A stretch of DNA of 64,000 nucleotides from Begonia masoniana (taxonomy: Eukaryota > Streptophyta > Magnoliopsida > Cucurbitales > Begoniaceae), in NCBI GenBank assembly GCA_022432975.1, contig CM039505.1:18589716-18653715 (forward strand), given 5' to 3'. The notes under the pieces were generated by a model. It was given only the letters and a program-made list of their open reading frames with translations, was not told the DNA's origin and searched no databases. Positions 11,488 to 22,520 of the stretch are shown in pieces. Every line of letters starts with the position of its first letter. The first letter of the stretch is position 1. A program made the translations under genes and the position numbers.

Positions 11488-12514
11488 AAAGAAATTTCGT
11501 CCTTAAAATTTAAATTTTACATGAATAGTTCCAGGTAGGGCTTTCTCATAGATTTAATAGTACTTAAGTTCAATCCTTATGTTATCCTCAAGTTTGAAGG
11601 TTAGGTCTTACTCTGCTTTCAGTGCGCTACTCTGAATTATAAATATCTTTGTTTCTTAATATAAATTTTTATTATTCTAATCCAAAGTCTCTCGTTACTA
11701 GATTTCATCAAAATTAAACCTCATTCATTCCTATTGTTAAACTTCTCTTCAACGTATTAATCTTAATGCAAAGGTCGTCACTCTTACATATTCATTGTTC
11801 TTAATATCGACCTAATATCTAATTTTTTCAATAAAATCTGACATTCATGTTTTTCTTTAGCAATAATTATTATAAGATTTGTACTCAAAGTAAATTTCAT
11901 CCTTAATATCCTCGAATTTTGTGTTTTTCTTTTATTCTTCTATATCATCAAGAATTTAATTGTTCATCAATAAAACATAAACCTTAAATTTTCTCTAGTA
12001 TTGAAGGTTCTAAATTGAATATACATAAATGTCATACCTATATACCTCAATATCATTTTGATCAACTACAACATGAAAATATCCTTAAAATTTTAATAAT
12101 TTCATAAGAAATGTCTAAACTTCAGAATTCCTCGAACAATGTATATTTAAATCAAATACCTAAATATAAATTTCATATTTAATACATCAATTATATGGTC
12201 ACTCAATTATATCCTCAAAATCTAATTATTCATTACGATCAATATAACCCCCATAATTACAGAAATAATGATCTCTCTATGTATCTTCGGGTCCATTCCA
12301 ATCAGCTACATTCTCAAAATTTAAATTGTTATTTAAAGACTTTAATTTCATTTTGATAAACATTATCCTTAAAATTTAGTAATTCATCAACTAAAATTTA
12401 ATCTCTATGGTTCTCCAAACAATGATCTCTTTAACCACATATTTGAATATAATTCTAATAATTATGTTCACTGCATTCAATTTGATTAACTATAGTCTCG
12501 ATTCAAGTACTATC
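11474..12514 (-). other. Element X interior, left part, AT-rich
   Basis: No coding frame or recognisable domain. Very AT-rich, with scattered short repeats such as CCTCAAAATTTAA. The first 60 bases resemble the end of a Ty3 interior; the rest is unrecognised. Confidence 0.55.
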
Positions 12515-12794
12515 TGTGACCTTAAAAGGAGTTTAAGATAATGAGTTTTTGATGATGTTTAATTATAATATGTTTAATGTAAATACATCTTTATAGAGTG
12601 ATGGATGATGAAACTTAAGGAATAAATGTTTTTGCAAATACCTAAATTGAGAATGCCATTGAAGAAGGGTATTTAGTTCTAATGAAGTTTATCAAGTGTG
12701 TGGTAGCTAAAAGAAAGAAAACCCAGCTCGGAGTAATTCAAATGTTGAACCCAAATGCTAGTGTCGACCCCAAGAGCAAATAGAAGCAAAACAA

Positions 12795-13310
12795 GTGTCG
12801 ACCGATAAATGAAAGTGTCAGTGTCGACCGATAAATGAAAGTGTCGACCGATAAATGAAAGTGTCGACCGATAAATGAAAGTGTCGACCGATAAATGAAA
12901 GTGTCGACCGATAAATGAAAGTGTCGACCGATAAATGAAAGTGTCGACCGATAAATGAAAGTGTCGACCGATAAATGAAAGTGTCGACCGATAAATGAAA
13001 GTGTCGACCGATAAATGAAAGTGTCGACCGATAAATGAAAGTGTCGACCGATAAATGAAAGTGTCGACCGATAAATGAAAGTGTCGACCGATAAATGAAA
13101 GTGTCGACCGATAAATGAAAGTGTCGACCGATAAATGAAAGTGTCGACCGATAAATGAAAGTGTCGACCGATAAATGAAAGTGTCGACCGATAAATGAAA
13201 GTGTCGACCGATAAATGAAAGTGTCGACCGATAAATGAAAGTGTCGACCGATAAATGAAAGTGTCGACCGATAAATGAAAGTGTCGACCGATAAATGAAA
13301 GTGTCGACCG
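12795..13310 (+). repeat. 20-bp tandem array, about 25 perfect copies, with GTCGAC
   Basis: Unit GTGTCGACCGATAAATGAAA, 25 full copies plus a partial one; a 6-base GTGTCA interrupts after the first. The sister LTR has a single copy near 32545. All units carry the palindrome GTCGAC, a motif also scattered singly through the rest of B's LTRs. Confidence 0.97.
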
Positions 13311-13631
13311 AACTTGTGAAGAAATGAAGACAGAAGAATCGAGCATCAACCCTGGGTGCAAACAGGCTAAATCAAATGTCGACCTGATTTTGCAGGTGTC
13401 GGCACTTGAATACAAAGAAGACTGATGTGTCGACCACAGTTTTGAAGATTTCAACTGAAACACATTTCAACTGACAAATCAGCTAACTCCAACGGTAACA
13501 AAGTGTTGACCCATGTTTCAAGGTTTTGACCAGAGCTATTCACAATGGTCCTTTTTTCTACACTCAACGGTAACAAGGTCTCGACCAATGGCAAGATAGG
13601 TCGACCACTTGATGACAGAATTCCAAAAGTG

Positions 13632-13638
13632 TATAAAT
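13632..13638 (+). promoter_or_regulatory. Probable TATA box of B 5' LTR
   Basis: TATAAAT, conserved at 32897-32903 in the other LTR. The GTCGAC array lies upstream of it, so here the array is in U3, unlike the arrays in the Ty3 elements. Confidence 0.5.
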
Positions 13639-14209
13639 TGAATAATGGAGTTTTTGAGGAAAGATAACCTACTGATCAAAAACTTTCTCTCAACTTTCAA
13701 GTGCGTATATTTGCGATTATTCTTCAATCCTCCACTTCTCTCAAAGATCAAACACTTGAGATTTCTTTATTGAGAGAGTGTGTTTTTAGCTTTACTAAAA
13801 ACTTTACTTGGAGATTGTAAAAGGGTGAATCTCTTCGAGTGAGATTTTAAAGGCAGTTGATTGACACCCGTGAAGTTCAATCAAGGGTGTAAAGGCAGTT
13901 GATTTATGCCCGTGAAGTTCAATCAAAGATTCTCGAGGAAGAGAAGATAAGAATCTTCAAGGAGAGCCCTTGGAGAGCGGACGTAGGCAATGTTGGTCGA
14001 ACCGCGTAAACAATCTCGGTGTCAATTTCTCTTTTCCCTTAACTCTTTACTTGTTGATGATTGCATTCATCTCGTCAACTTAATTTGATATCATTAAGTT
14101 TACACTATTTAGAGTAAACAATTAATTTGATTGTAATCACAATTAACAAGGATAATAGGAAGCGAAAAACCTAATTCACCCCCCTCTTAGGTAAAAACGA
14201 TCCTACAAT

Positions 14210-14221
14210 TGGGATCAAAGC
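14210..14221 (+). other. Primer-binding site of B (degenerate initiator tRNA-Met)
   Basis: TGGGATCAAAGC two bases after the LTR, two changes from TGGTATCAGAGC. Confidence 0.75.
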
Positions 14222-14272
14222 AGGTGTAAAGTCTTGTTAATTGTGTTTAAAAGGATTGTTACATATTTAAAA

Positions 14273-15826
14273 ATGACATTCAACAAAAATACCTCACATA
14301 TAGAAGGACAGTCTATTACTAGACCTCCATTTTTTGATGGAAATGATTATGCTTATTGGAAGTCTAGGATGAGAATTTTTGTTCAAGCCATGGATTATGA
14401 TTTATGGAATAACATTAAGAATGGTCCATACATAGCTGTAAAAACTGAAAATGGTGTTGGTACTCCTAAAGCATCACTTGAACTAAATGATACTGATAAA
14501 AAGAATTTGAGCTTGAATGCTAAGAAAATTAACACTTTATATTGTGCTCTAAATATAGATGAATTTAATAGGGTACAAGGGTGTGATAGTGCATTTGAGA
14601 TTTAACATTTACTTGAAATAACTCATGAAGGAACAAATCAAGTAAAAGAAAGTAAAATGAGTATGTTGGTGCACAAATATGAATTATTTTCTATGGAAAA
14701 GGATGAATCTATTAGTTCAATGTTTACTTATTTTACTAACATTACTAATAGTTTGAAAGTGCTTGGTAGAACGTATTCAAATGAAGAATTGGTAAGAAAG
14801 ATTCTTAGGTATCTACCAAGAGGATGGCAACCCAAGGTGATAGCCATTCAAGAAGCTAGGGATCTCAAAGTCCTCAAGCTGGAAGAACTTATTGGCTCTC
14901 TTATGACGCATGAGATAACGATGAGAGCCAATGAGAGGGAAGATCTAAAAGAAAAAGAAGTCTCCAAGAGAAAAGACATTGCTCTCAAGGCCTCATCAAG
15001 CAAACCCGAAGAGTCCGAACAAGAAGAGGATGATGAGGAGATTGCATTCACAACGAGAAAATTCAGCAAATTTCTCCAACAGAAAATGATACAAGGTAGA
15101 AGATTCTCAAAGGGAGACAAGCCTCAAAAGGATAAGGAGATAACTTGCTTTGAGTGCAGAAATCCAGGTCACATCAAGACTGAATGTCCTCAAGCCAAGA
15201 AGGGTCTCAAGAAGTTCAAGAAGAGAGCCATGAAAGCAACGTGGGATGATAGTGAAAGTTACACCACCTCCGAAGACGAGGAAGTGGCCAACTTGTGCTT
15301 CATGGCCAAGGAAAATGAGGTATGCAATTCTTCTAGTGATAGTGATAATGATGATGGTGATCTAATTGATGCTTTCAATGACTTAGTTAAACAATATAGC
15401 ATGCGTAAGTCTAAATACAACCTGTTAAAGAAGAAAAATGCAAACTTGATTAAAAAGCATGTTAAGGAGAGTAACTTGCATGAAAATGAAATTGGTGAAC
15501 TCAAGACTAAGAATGATAGGTTGAATGATATAGTCTTAAAATTCACTAATGGAAGCAAGAACTTGAATATGCTCTTAGGAAATCAAAGAGTAACATTTGA
15601 TAAGGCCGGAATTGGTTATGAAAAATCTAATAAAAAGAAAGTATACAAGAATTTTTTCGTCAAACCATCCACATGTAATACATGTAATGAAGTATGCCAT
15701 AAATCGTTTGTATGTCCACTAAAATTTAACAATTTTAAATCATTTTTTAAGTTACAATGGGTTCCTAAGGGAACCAAACCTAACACTAGGACCCAAAAAA
15801 TATGGGTACCAAAGAAGGTTACATGA
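14273..15826 (+). pseudogene. Element B gag (copia capsid), one internal stop
   Basis: Frame of about 517 codons. The start at 14273 (MTFNKN) is preferred over 14234. The N-terminal part has PPFFDGNDYAYWKSRMR, the usual opening of copia gag. A TAA at 14603-14605 (codon 111) breaks it in a place where related proteins normally have tryptophan. A CCHC knuckle, CFECRNPGHIKTEC, lies near codon 292. A Lys/Glu/Asn-rich stretch about 370-430 looks like a coiled coil, as in Sirevirus gag. It ends in TGA at 15824-15826, and pol continues in the same frame, so a natural gag stop is possible. Confidence 0.88.
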
Positions 15827-15908
15827 TTATCTTTCTTGTAGGTTGTGAGCTCTCTCATGAAGAACTTATGGTATCTTGATAGCGGATACTCAAGATATAT
15901 GACGGGAG
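15827..15908 (+). pseudogene. Element B protease start, cut by solo LTR C
   Basis: In frame with gag, with a second stop (TAG) soon after. Contains LWYLDSGYSRYMTG, the copia aspartic protease active site (DSG). The frame resumes at 18046 after the inserted LTR and its target copy. Confidence 0.85.
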
Positions 15909-17139
15909 TGTAACGCTCCGAATTATATAAATCCGGTTCGTTACTCATAAACTCGAACTTGACTAAGAGACTTTGGACTAAATTTAAAATTTCGCTCGAA
16001 AGTCTAAATTTGACACTTTCTAAAACTTCAAAACGTTTAAATACTTGCAGCGGAATTCATTTGAACAAAATAGAGTTAAACAAAACCATAGTACAATGTT
16101 TGAGAAATCAGTTGAGTTGTTAAAGAACAATCGGCCAAAAGAAATAAGAGGTTTAAATCGCAAAATACTTTAAAAGTTGCAAAAGTCAAACTCATCTGCC
16201 GCTGAACTAAGTCAACGAAAGAGCAGAAGCAAACAGAAGTCTTCCACCGATGACGTCAGCCAAATGAATTAATCTTCCAACTTCTGCCGATCGCAAACGA
16301 CGAGTTTTGCTACTCTCATTTACCGATGACGTCAGCCGGATAATTCGTTCGTCCAGCCTCTGCCGATCATAAGACAACAAAAGACTTCACTCTCAAAATA
16401 AAACAAACAGAATACATTGACCGGTCACTAAACGAAAAAATCATTTCCTTCATCTTCTGATAACTATAGCACTCGACATCCACTGATCACTAAACGACAA
16501 AAGTCTAAACTTTCTACCGATGTCGTCAGCCGGATGATTTCCTTCATTCGATCGACTTTATCTCACATCCACCGGTGACGTCATCCGGATGATTTCCTTC
16601 ATCCGAACGCATTTATCTCACATCCACCGGTAGACAAAAACACAAAACATCCACCGGTGAACTTCATTCACCAATGGTGGAATTTACAAACTTTACTCAA
16701 AGCATTCAAAACAACCTGACCCCAAATAACATCTGACATTCAACAAATAGCCATTAACAAAAGAACAACGTCTGTATCCTCGACACAACTTTGGAAATAT
16801 TAAACTCTAACTACATTTAAATCACGTAAACATTAAATAACTACTGTCGTTAAATTCTCAGCATTCACCAATAAAATACTTGACTACTGAAACTTCACCT
16901 ACAGACAAGTGTTAAATCGCCTCATAAGAACACCAAACTGTGGCAAGAATGTGCTTCAACAGCAACGCCTATTCCTCAGTAAATTCAGAGAACTCTCCAC
17001 TGGTTACCTCAACACCTACATCACAAAACTCATCTATTAGCCTATTGCTAAGCAAGTAAAGCAATAATGAAATGGAATACTGAAACATAAATCCTAATCA
17101 TGCAGTTTCTACTTTCACAACTCAGTTGCAATTTCGTTC

Positions 17140-17350
17140 ATTTACTGAAATGATCCCTCGGTTCCATTGGGAGGTAGATCAGTTCTCCCAAAGTCATACA
17201 TCCTCTTCTCAATTAAGGGGCAGATTAGTTCCCTTAACAGCTGATCTGATCCCTTAATTCCATTGGGAGTGGGATCAGTTCTCCCAAAGTCATACATCCT
17301 CTTCTCAATTAAGGGGCGGATTAGTTCCCTTAACAGCTGATCTGTTTCAA
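17140..17350 (-). repeat. Two-unit repeat with inverted AAGGGG/CCCTT arms in LTR C
   Basis: Two roughly 100-bp copies containing CCATTGGGAG, GGGATCAGTTCTCCC and AATTAAGGGGCGGATTAG followed by TTCCCTTAA. Each can fold on itself. D has the equivalent at about 21585-21775 and 28466-28665. Confidence 0.8.
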
Positions 17351-17466
17351 TCTGTTCATACCTTGCCATAACATTTCATGTAAATTCATTTTCGTATTTC
17401 TTCAAAAACATGATGCATGACAAAAAAAGAAAACACTCAAAGATACATAAACCTACTGTTTTGTGA

Positions 17467-17504
17467 TGTAGGCCCGAAGGCACACACAATACTTCACTTA
17501 CCTG
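17467..17504 (-). promoter_or_regulatory. LTR splice-donor/GGCC block (solo LTR C)
   Basis: Minus-strand CAGGTAAGT at 17496-17504, then CCTTCGGGCCTACA ending at 17467. Confidence 0.55.
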
Positions 17505-18045
17505 GTCTCCTAGAAATTACTCGGTTTCAACTACTCTGGAAGCCCTGCTCACCTAATGTCATAAGCAGAATACTGATTAGATCATCACTAATCTTATCCT
17601 ATATCATTCAGAAACCTAAGGAGCTAGTTTGGAAGTTCTGGTCATCGTACATTCTCAGCTCAACACTAAACTCGAACTCAACTCACTAATAGCATTATCA
17701 AAATACACACATTGCACTCTCTCTGCTATCTAGCCACAAAAGTCTCAAGAAAACAAGGGGAGAACTTACCTAGTTTGAGGGTTGAAGATCGGAGAGGAAA
17801 AATCGCCTGGAGCTCTGATGAGCTTGAGCTGAATATCGAGAAAGGAAAAATGAGAGAACAGTGACGGCTAAACCTCATTAAACCTTCCATTAAATACGCT
17901 ATCCAAAATAACATCTCAAATTACCATCATGCCCTTACACTCACATTTATTAACCTAATCACTAGCTCCCCAATTTCATCCATAAAACATCCACTAAAAT
18001 TTGATAAAGTAAATTGGTTTAAACGAAACCGGGTGTTACAGGGAG

Positions 18046-20259
18046 ACTCCTCAAAGTTTGCCTATGTCAACAAAAAGAAAGGAAACGTCACCTTTGGCAG
18101 AAATCAAAAAGGAAAAATAGTTGGCATTGAAAACATAAGTATCAACACTAATTCTATAATTGAAAATATTTTATTAGTTCAAGGTTTAAAACATAATTTG
18201 CTAAGCATTAGTCAATTGTGTGATAAAAGATATAAAGTTGTTTTTAAATCAAAATCATGTGTAATTAAAGATAGCTCAAGTAGTAAAATTCTGTTTGTTG
18301 GTTATAAAGAAGAAAATGTGTACACAATTGATTTATATAATATTGAATACTTTGATGAAAAATACTTTGCTGTAAATTCTTTGAATGATACTTAGTCTTG
18401 GCATAGAAGATTAGGACATGTTAGTATAGATACCTAAGCTAAGATTTCTAAGAATAATCTAGTTAGGGGCTTCCAAAAATATCCTTTGAGAATGATAGAA
18501 TTTGTGATGCTTGTCAAATGGGCAAGCAAACCAAAAGCTCTTTTGCTTCAAAGAACATTGTCACATCTTCCAAACCTCTACAACTACTTTACATGGATCT
18601 TTTCGGTCCTTCAAACATAGCTAGTCTAGGAGGCAAACATTATGCATTTGTCATTGTAAATGATTTCTCTTTATTCTCTTGGGTATTCTTTCTAAAGTCA
18701 AAGGATGAAACGTTTGACATCTTCTTTAGCTTTAGAAAGAAAGTTCAAAATGAAAAGGATCTTGCCATTGTTGCTATTCATAGTGATCATGGTGGAGAAT
18801 TTGAAAATGAAAAATTTGAACTCTTATGTCTCAAACATGGAATTGAGCATAATTTCTCTTCCCCTAGAATCCCTTAACAAAATGGAGTTGTCGAGAGGAA
18901 AAATAGGTCTCTTCAAAAAATTGCTAGGACCATGCTAAATGAAAACTCTCTTCCAAAATATTTTTGGGCGAAAGCTGTAGCTACGACTTGCTATGTATTA
19001 AACCGGGCCTCCATAAGATCTATCCTTGAGAAAACCCCCTATGAACTGATAAAACTCCTAATGTTAAGTATTTTAAAGCCTTTGGTTGTAAATGTTTCAT
19101 TCTCAACACCAAGGACAAATTAGGAAAATTTGATTCCAAGACGGATCTTGGAATATTCTTTGGGTATTCATTATCTAGTAAAGCATATAGAGTTTTCAAC
19201 AAAAGGACTCTAGTTGTAGAAGAATCCATGCATGTCAATTTTGATGAGACCCCTCAACCCACAATAAATGTGGAAAGGGATGATGGTTTAGAAATGCAAA
19301 TAGATTCTATCTCTCTAGATGATCAAGTTGAAACCATTCAAGGAGAAAATTCCATAGATCCTCAATCAAAATCTCTAGAAATTGTTCCAATCAAGGATGC
19401 AAATGATGCTCTTCCTAGAGATTGGAAATTTGTCAAAAGTCATCCTTTAGATGAAGTTCTAGGTGATCCTTCCTTAGGAGTCAAAACTAGAGCCTCCATT
19501 GGAAATCTATGTGCAAATATAGCTTTAATCTCTCAAATAGAACCGAAGAAATTTGAGGAAACCGAATTGGACAAAAATTGGATTGTATCCATGCAAGAAG
19601 AGCTAAACTAATTCAAATGGAGAAATGTATGGGAACTTGTTCCAAGACCGAAAGACCATCCCATTATAGGAACAAAATGGGTGTTGAAGAATAAGATGGA
19701 CGAAAAATGGAATTATTGTAAGAAATAAGGCTAGATTAGTTGCCAGGGGATACAACCAAGAAGAATGAATAGACTTTGAAGAAACATTTTCTCCCATAGC
19801 TAGACTAGAATCTATTAGGATGCTCTTAGTATTTGCTTGCTACAAAAATTTCACTCTTTTCCAAATGCATGTTAAGAGTCTTTTTTAAATGGCTATATCT
19901 TAGAAGAAGTTTATGTAGAGCAACCTTTAGGATTTGAAACCTATGAGAAACTTAACCATGTATACAAGCTCAACAAAGCTTTATATGGACTTAAGCAAGC
20001 CCCTAAAGCTTGGTATGATAGATTGAAGAATTTTCTTATAGAAAGGAATTTTAAAAAGGGTAATATTGATTCAACATTGTTTATCATGCAAAATGGGGAT
20101 GATTTGCTCATTGTGCAAGTATATGTGGATGACATCATATTTGGATCAACAAATTTCTCACTTTGTGATGAATTTGCATCTCTAATGCAAAGTGAATTTG
20201 AAATGAGTATGATTGGGGAATTAAAATTCTTCTTAGAATTACAAATAAAGCAAACTACC
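18046..20259 (+). pseudogene. Element B pol: protease end, integrase, reverse transcriptase (broken)
   Basis: Copia-order pol. Protease remainder 18046-18395 ends at a stop, then the integrase zinc region (WHRRLGHVSI, and CDACQMGKQ after a frameshift near 18475). The integrase core has DLFGPSN near 18597, IHSDHGGEFE near 18780 and QNGVVERKNR near 18880, with a stop just before the last. Reverse transcriptase follows with several stops and frameshifts between 19610 and 19930; its core KALYGLKQAPKAWY and YVDDIIFGS near 20122 are preserved. D inserted after QIKQTT (target CTACC). Not functional. Confidence 0.9.
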
Positions 20260-20704
20260 TGTAACGCCCCGAGTTTTCCAAACCCGGTTTGCTACTCATA
20301 ACCCCGAACATAACTAGGAAACTTTGAACAAAATTTAAAACTTTGCTCGAAAGTCAAAATTTGACAATTTCTAAAACCTCAAAACATTTAAAAAAACTTG
20401 CAGTGGAAATCATTTGAGCAAAATAGAGTTAAACAAATTGTAAAACAATGTGTGAATAATTAGTATAAAATTAGAAGATAGTCGCCTGAAGGAAATGAAG
20501 GTATAAAGTGTGAAATACTTAAAGATTAAAGAAGTCAAACGCATCTGCCGATGAACAAAGTCAACGAAACAGAGCGGAAACAAAACTAAAGGTTTCCACC
20601 GATGACGTCAACCGGAAGAATCGTTCTTCCAGCTCCAACCGATCGCAAAACGACAAGTTTTGCTACCTGCATCTACCAATGACGTCAGCCGGATGAATCA
20701 TCCA

Positions 20705-20890
20705 TCCAGCCTCTACCGATAGAACAACTACACATACCGATCACAAGACGACAAAAGGTTTTCACACACATCTACCGATAGATCAACTACACATACCGAT
20801 CACAAAACGACAAAAGATTTTCACACACATCTACCGATAGAACAACTACACATACCGATCACAAAACGACAAAAAACTTCTACTCACATC
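20705..20890 (-). repeat. About 60-bp unit, three copies, in D left LTR
   Basis: Repeats of ATCTACCGATAGAACAACTA with CACATACCGATCACAA and ACGACAAAA. The same array is at about 27598-27790 in the right LTR. It was built from the CCGAT word also seen in the TGACGTCA core. Confidence 0.8.
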
Positions 20891-21901
20891 TACGATAGCT
20901 GTAACACGCCTACTCCTACCGGTAGAAATCAACCCATCTTCTACCGATAGAAAACGATGTCTTCTACCGATAGACTACAACTGCCGGTAGAAGACAGAGC
21001 AACTTTTCCCCAATTCATACCCTATACAAAACAACTCTACTACGAAAGGACTTATTCACTTCAATGAAACCATTCAGAAACAATTTCAATCATTACATTA
21101 CTCAAATCCAGTAAAAACCAATGCTAAATCAGCAAGGTACTATTATCAGAAAGTTTCAAATTGTATTCAAAACATTGAAAACTATTACTGTCATAAGACT
21201 CGACATACTTGAGTGAAAACATTGTCAACTGAACCAGAGAGTTTTCAAACCAAGATCAAAACATCAAAAGTTGATTCAGTCAACGAAACTTAGACACAAC
21301 TCAGCTATCCAGTTATTCACTACAACGCACATAAACAAAACACTGGTTAAACCACCTCATCAATTTACCCAAGTCGTGACCTGAATTGTGCTCCTCCTAA
21401 CATCATCTATGCATTTGTGAACTCAGGGAAATCACCTGCAGTAACCTCAACACCTACATCACAAAACTCAATCATTAGCCTAATGCTAAGTAAGTAAAGC
21501 AGTAATGAAATAAAATGCTGAATCCTAAATTTCTAAACATGCAATTCTACTTCTCATATCAGTGCATTCGCATTCATTATAAACTGATCTGATCCCTCAG
21601 TTCCCTTGGGAGTGGGATCAACTCTCCCAGTGTTATACATCCTCTACTCGATTAAGGGGCGGATGAATTCGCTTAATAGCTGATCTGATCCCTCAGTTCC
21701 CTTGAGAGTGGGATCAATTCTTACAATGTTATACATCCTCTACTCGATTAAGGGGCGGATGAATTCCCTTAATAGCTTGCCGGTCACATTCGGTTCATAC
21801 CTTACCATGCTTTACATAGAAATCATTTTCGTAATCTTTTACAAACATGATGCATGACATACAAACTCATTCGCACGATGCCTAATCCTAATGTTTTATG
21901 A

Positions 21902-21938
21902 TGTAGGCCCGAAGGCACATGCATACTTTACTTACTTG
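21902..21938 (-). promoter_or_regulatory. LTR splice-donor/GGCC block (D, left LTR)
   Basis: Minus-strand CAAGTAAGT at 21930-21938 (one change from consensus), then GCCTTCGGGCCTACA. Confidence 0.5.
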
Positions 21939-22486
21939 GATTCCTGGTGGATACTCGGTTAGGAGTTGCATCGGAAATGCTCACCTAGAACCATAAACAG
22001 AACATTAACCCAATCCTTACTAATCCTCATTCTAAAGCATTCAAAAGAAAACTAAGTGGGCAGTTAGGAGTTCTATTCACTGAGCACTCCCAAATTTTAC
22101 ACTAAACCCGAATCTACTCTCATTCACAGCACTCTCGAAAACACATACTTTGCACTCCCTCTGCTATCTAACCGTCGAGTCATAAAGAAAATGAAGAAAC
22201 TCACATAAGTTGGAGAAATCACTGGAGAAGTCGGAGGGAAAATCGCCTGGTGTTCTGATGAGCTTGAGCTGAATACCAAGAAAGGAAAAATGAGGGAACA
22301 GTGGTGGGTATGGTGCATTTATCACTAATCTTCTTCCCTTAAATAGGTTATCCACTTACTAGTCTCAAGTTACCCTTATACCCTTGCCTAGTCACTCAAT
22401 AACCTTACTTTTACTATTACCATTTAAAGTGCGTCATTAATTTTAGAAAGGAATAAGACTTGGTCCTAAAGAATTCGGGTGTTACA

Positions 22487-22500
22487 ATCTACCCTCGTTA
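22487..22500 (-). other. Polypurine tract of element D
   Basis: Minus-strand ACGAGGGTAGAT next to the 3' LTR; weaker purine run than in A. Confidence 0.65.
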
Positions 22501-22520
22501 AAGAATTTTGTCTTCAAAAT

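Larger units (their letters stand above)
12515..14207 (+). repeat. Element B 5' LTR, 1693 bp
   Basis: Starts TGTGACCTTAAAA and ends CCTACA. It matches 32139-33426 except for a 20-bp array that accounts for most of the 405-bp length difference. TATAAAT at 13632-13638 is the probable TATA box. The 241-residue minus-strand frame here is an array artefact. Confidence 0.9.
15909..18040 (-). mobile_element. Solo LTR C (Ty3 type), 2132 bp, target GGGAG
   Basis: Starts TGTAACGCTCC, ends TGTTACA, and is flanked by GGGAG at 15904-15908 and 18041-18045. It has no interior, so it arose by LTR-LTR recombination. The family is close to D. It holds several CCGATGACGTCAGCCGGAT-like cores (about 16247, 16321, 16516, 16570), a two-unit hairpin repeat, and the splice-donor block. 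No gene; the short frames are chance. Confidence 0.93.
20260..22486 (-). repeat. Element D 3' LTR, 2227 bp
   Basis: Starts TGTAACGCCCCGAG and ends TGTTACA (22480-22486). Contains CCGATGACGTCAACCGGAAG near 20598 and CAATGACGTCAGCCGGATG near 20675, a short array at 20705-20890 and the donor block. No genes. Confidence 0.93.

Noticed and set aside
12738..13463. 241-residue minus-strand protein
   Set aside because: Reading of the 20-bp array; the sister LTR lacks it and no domain is visible.
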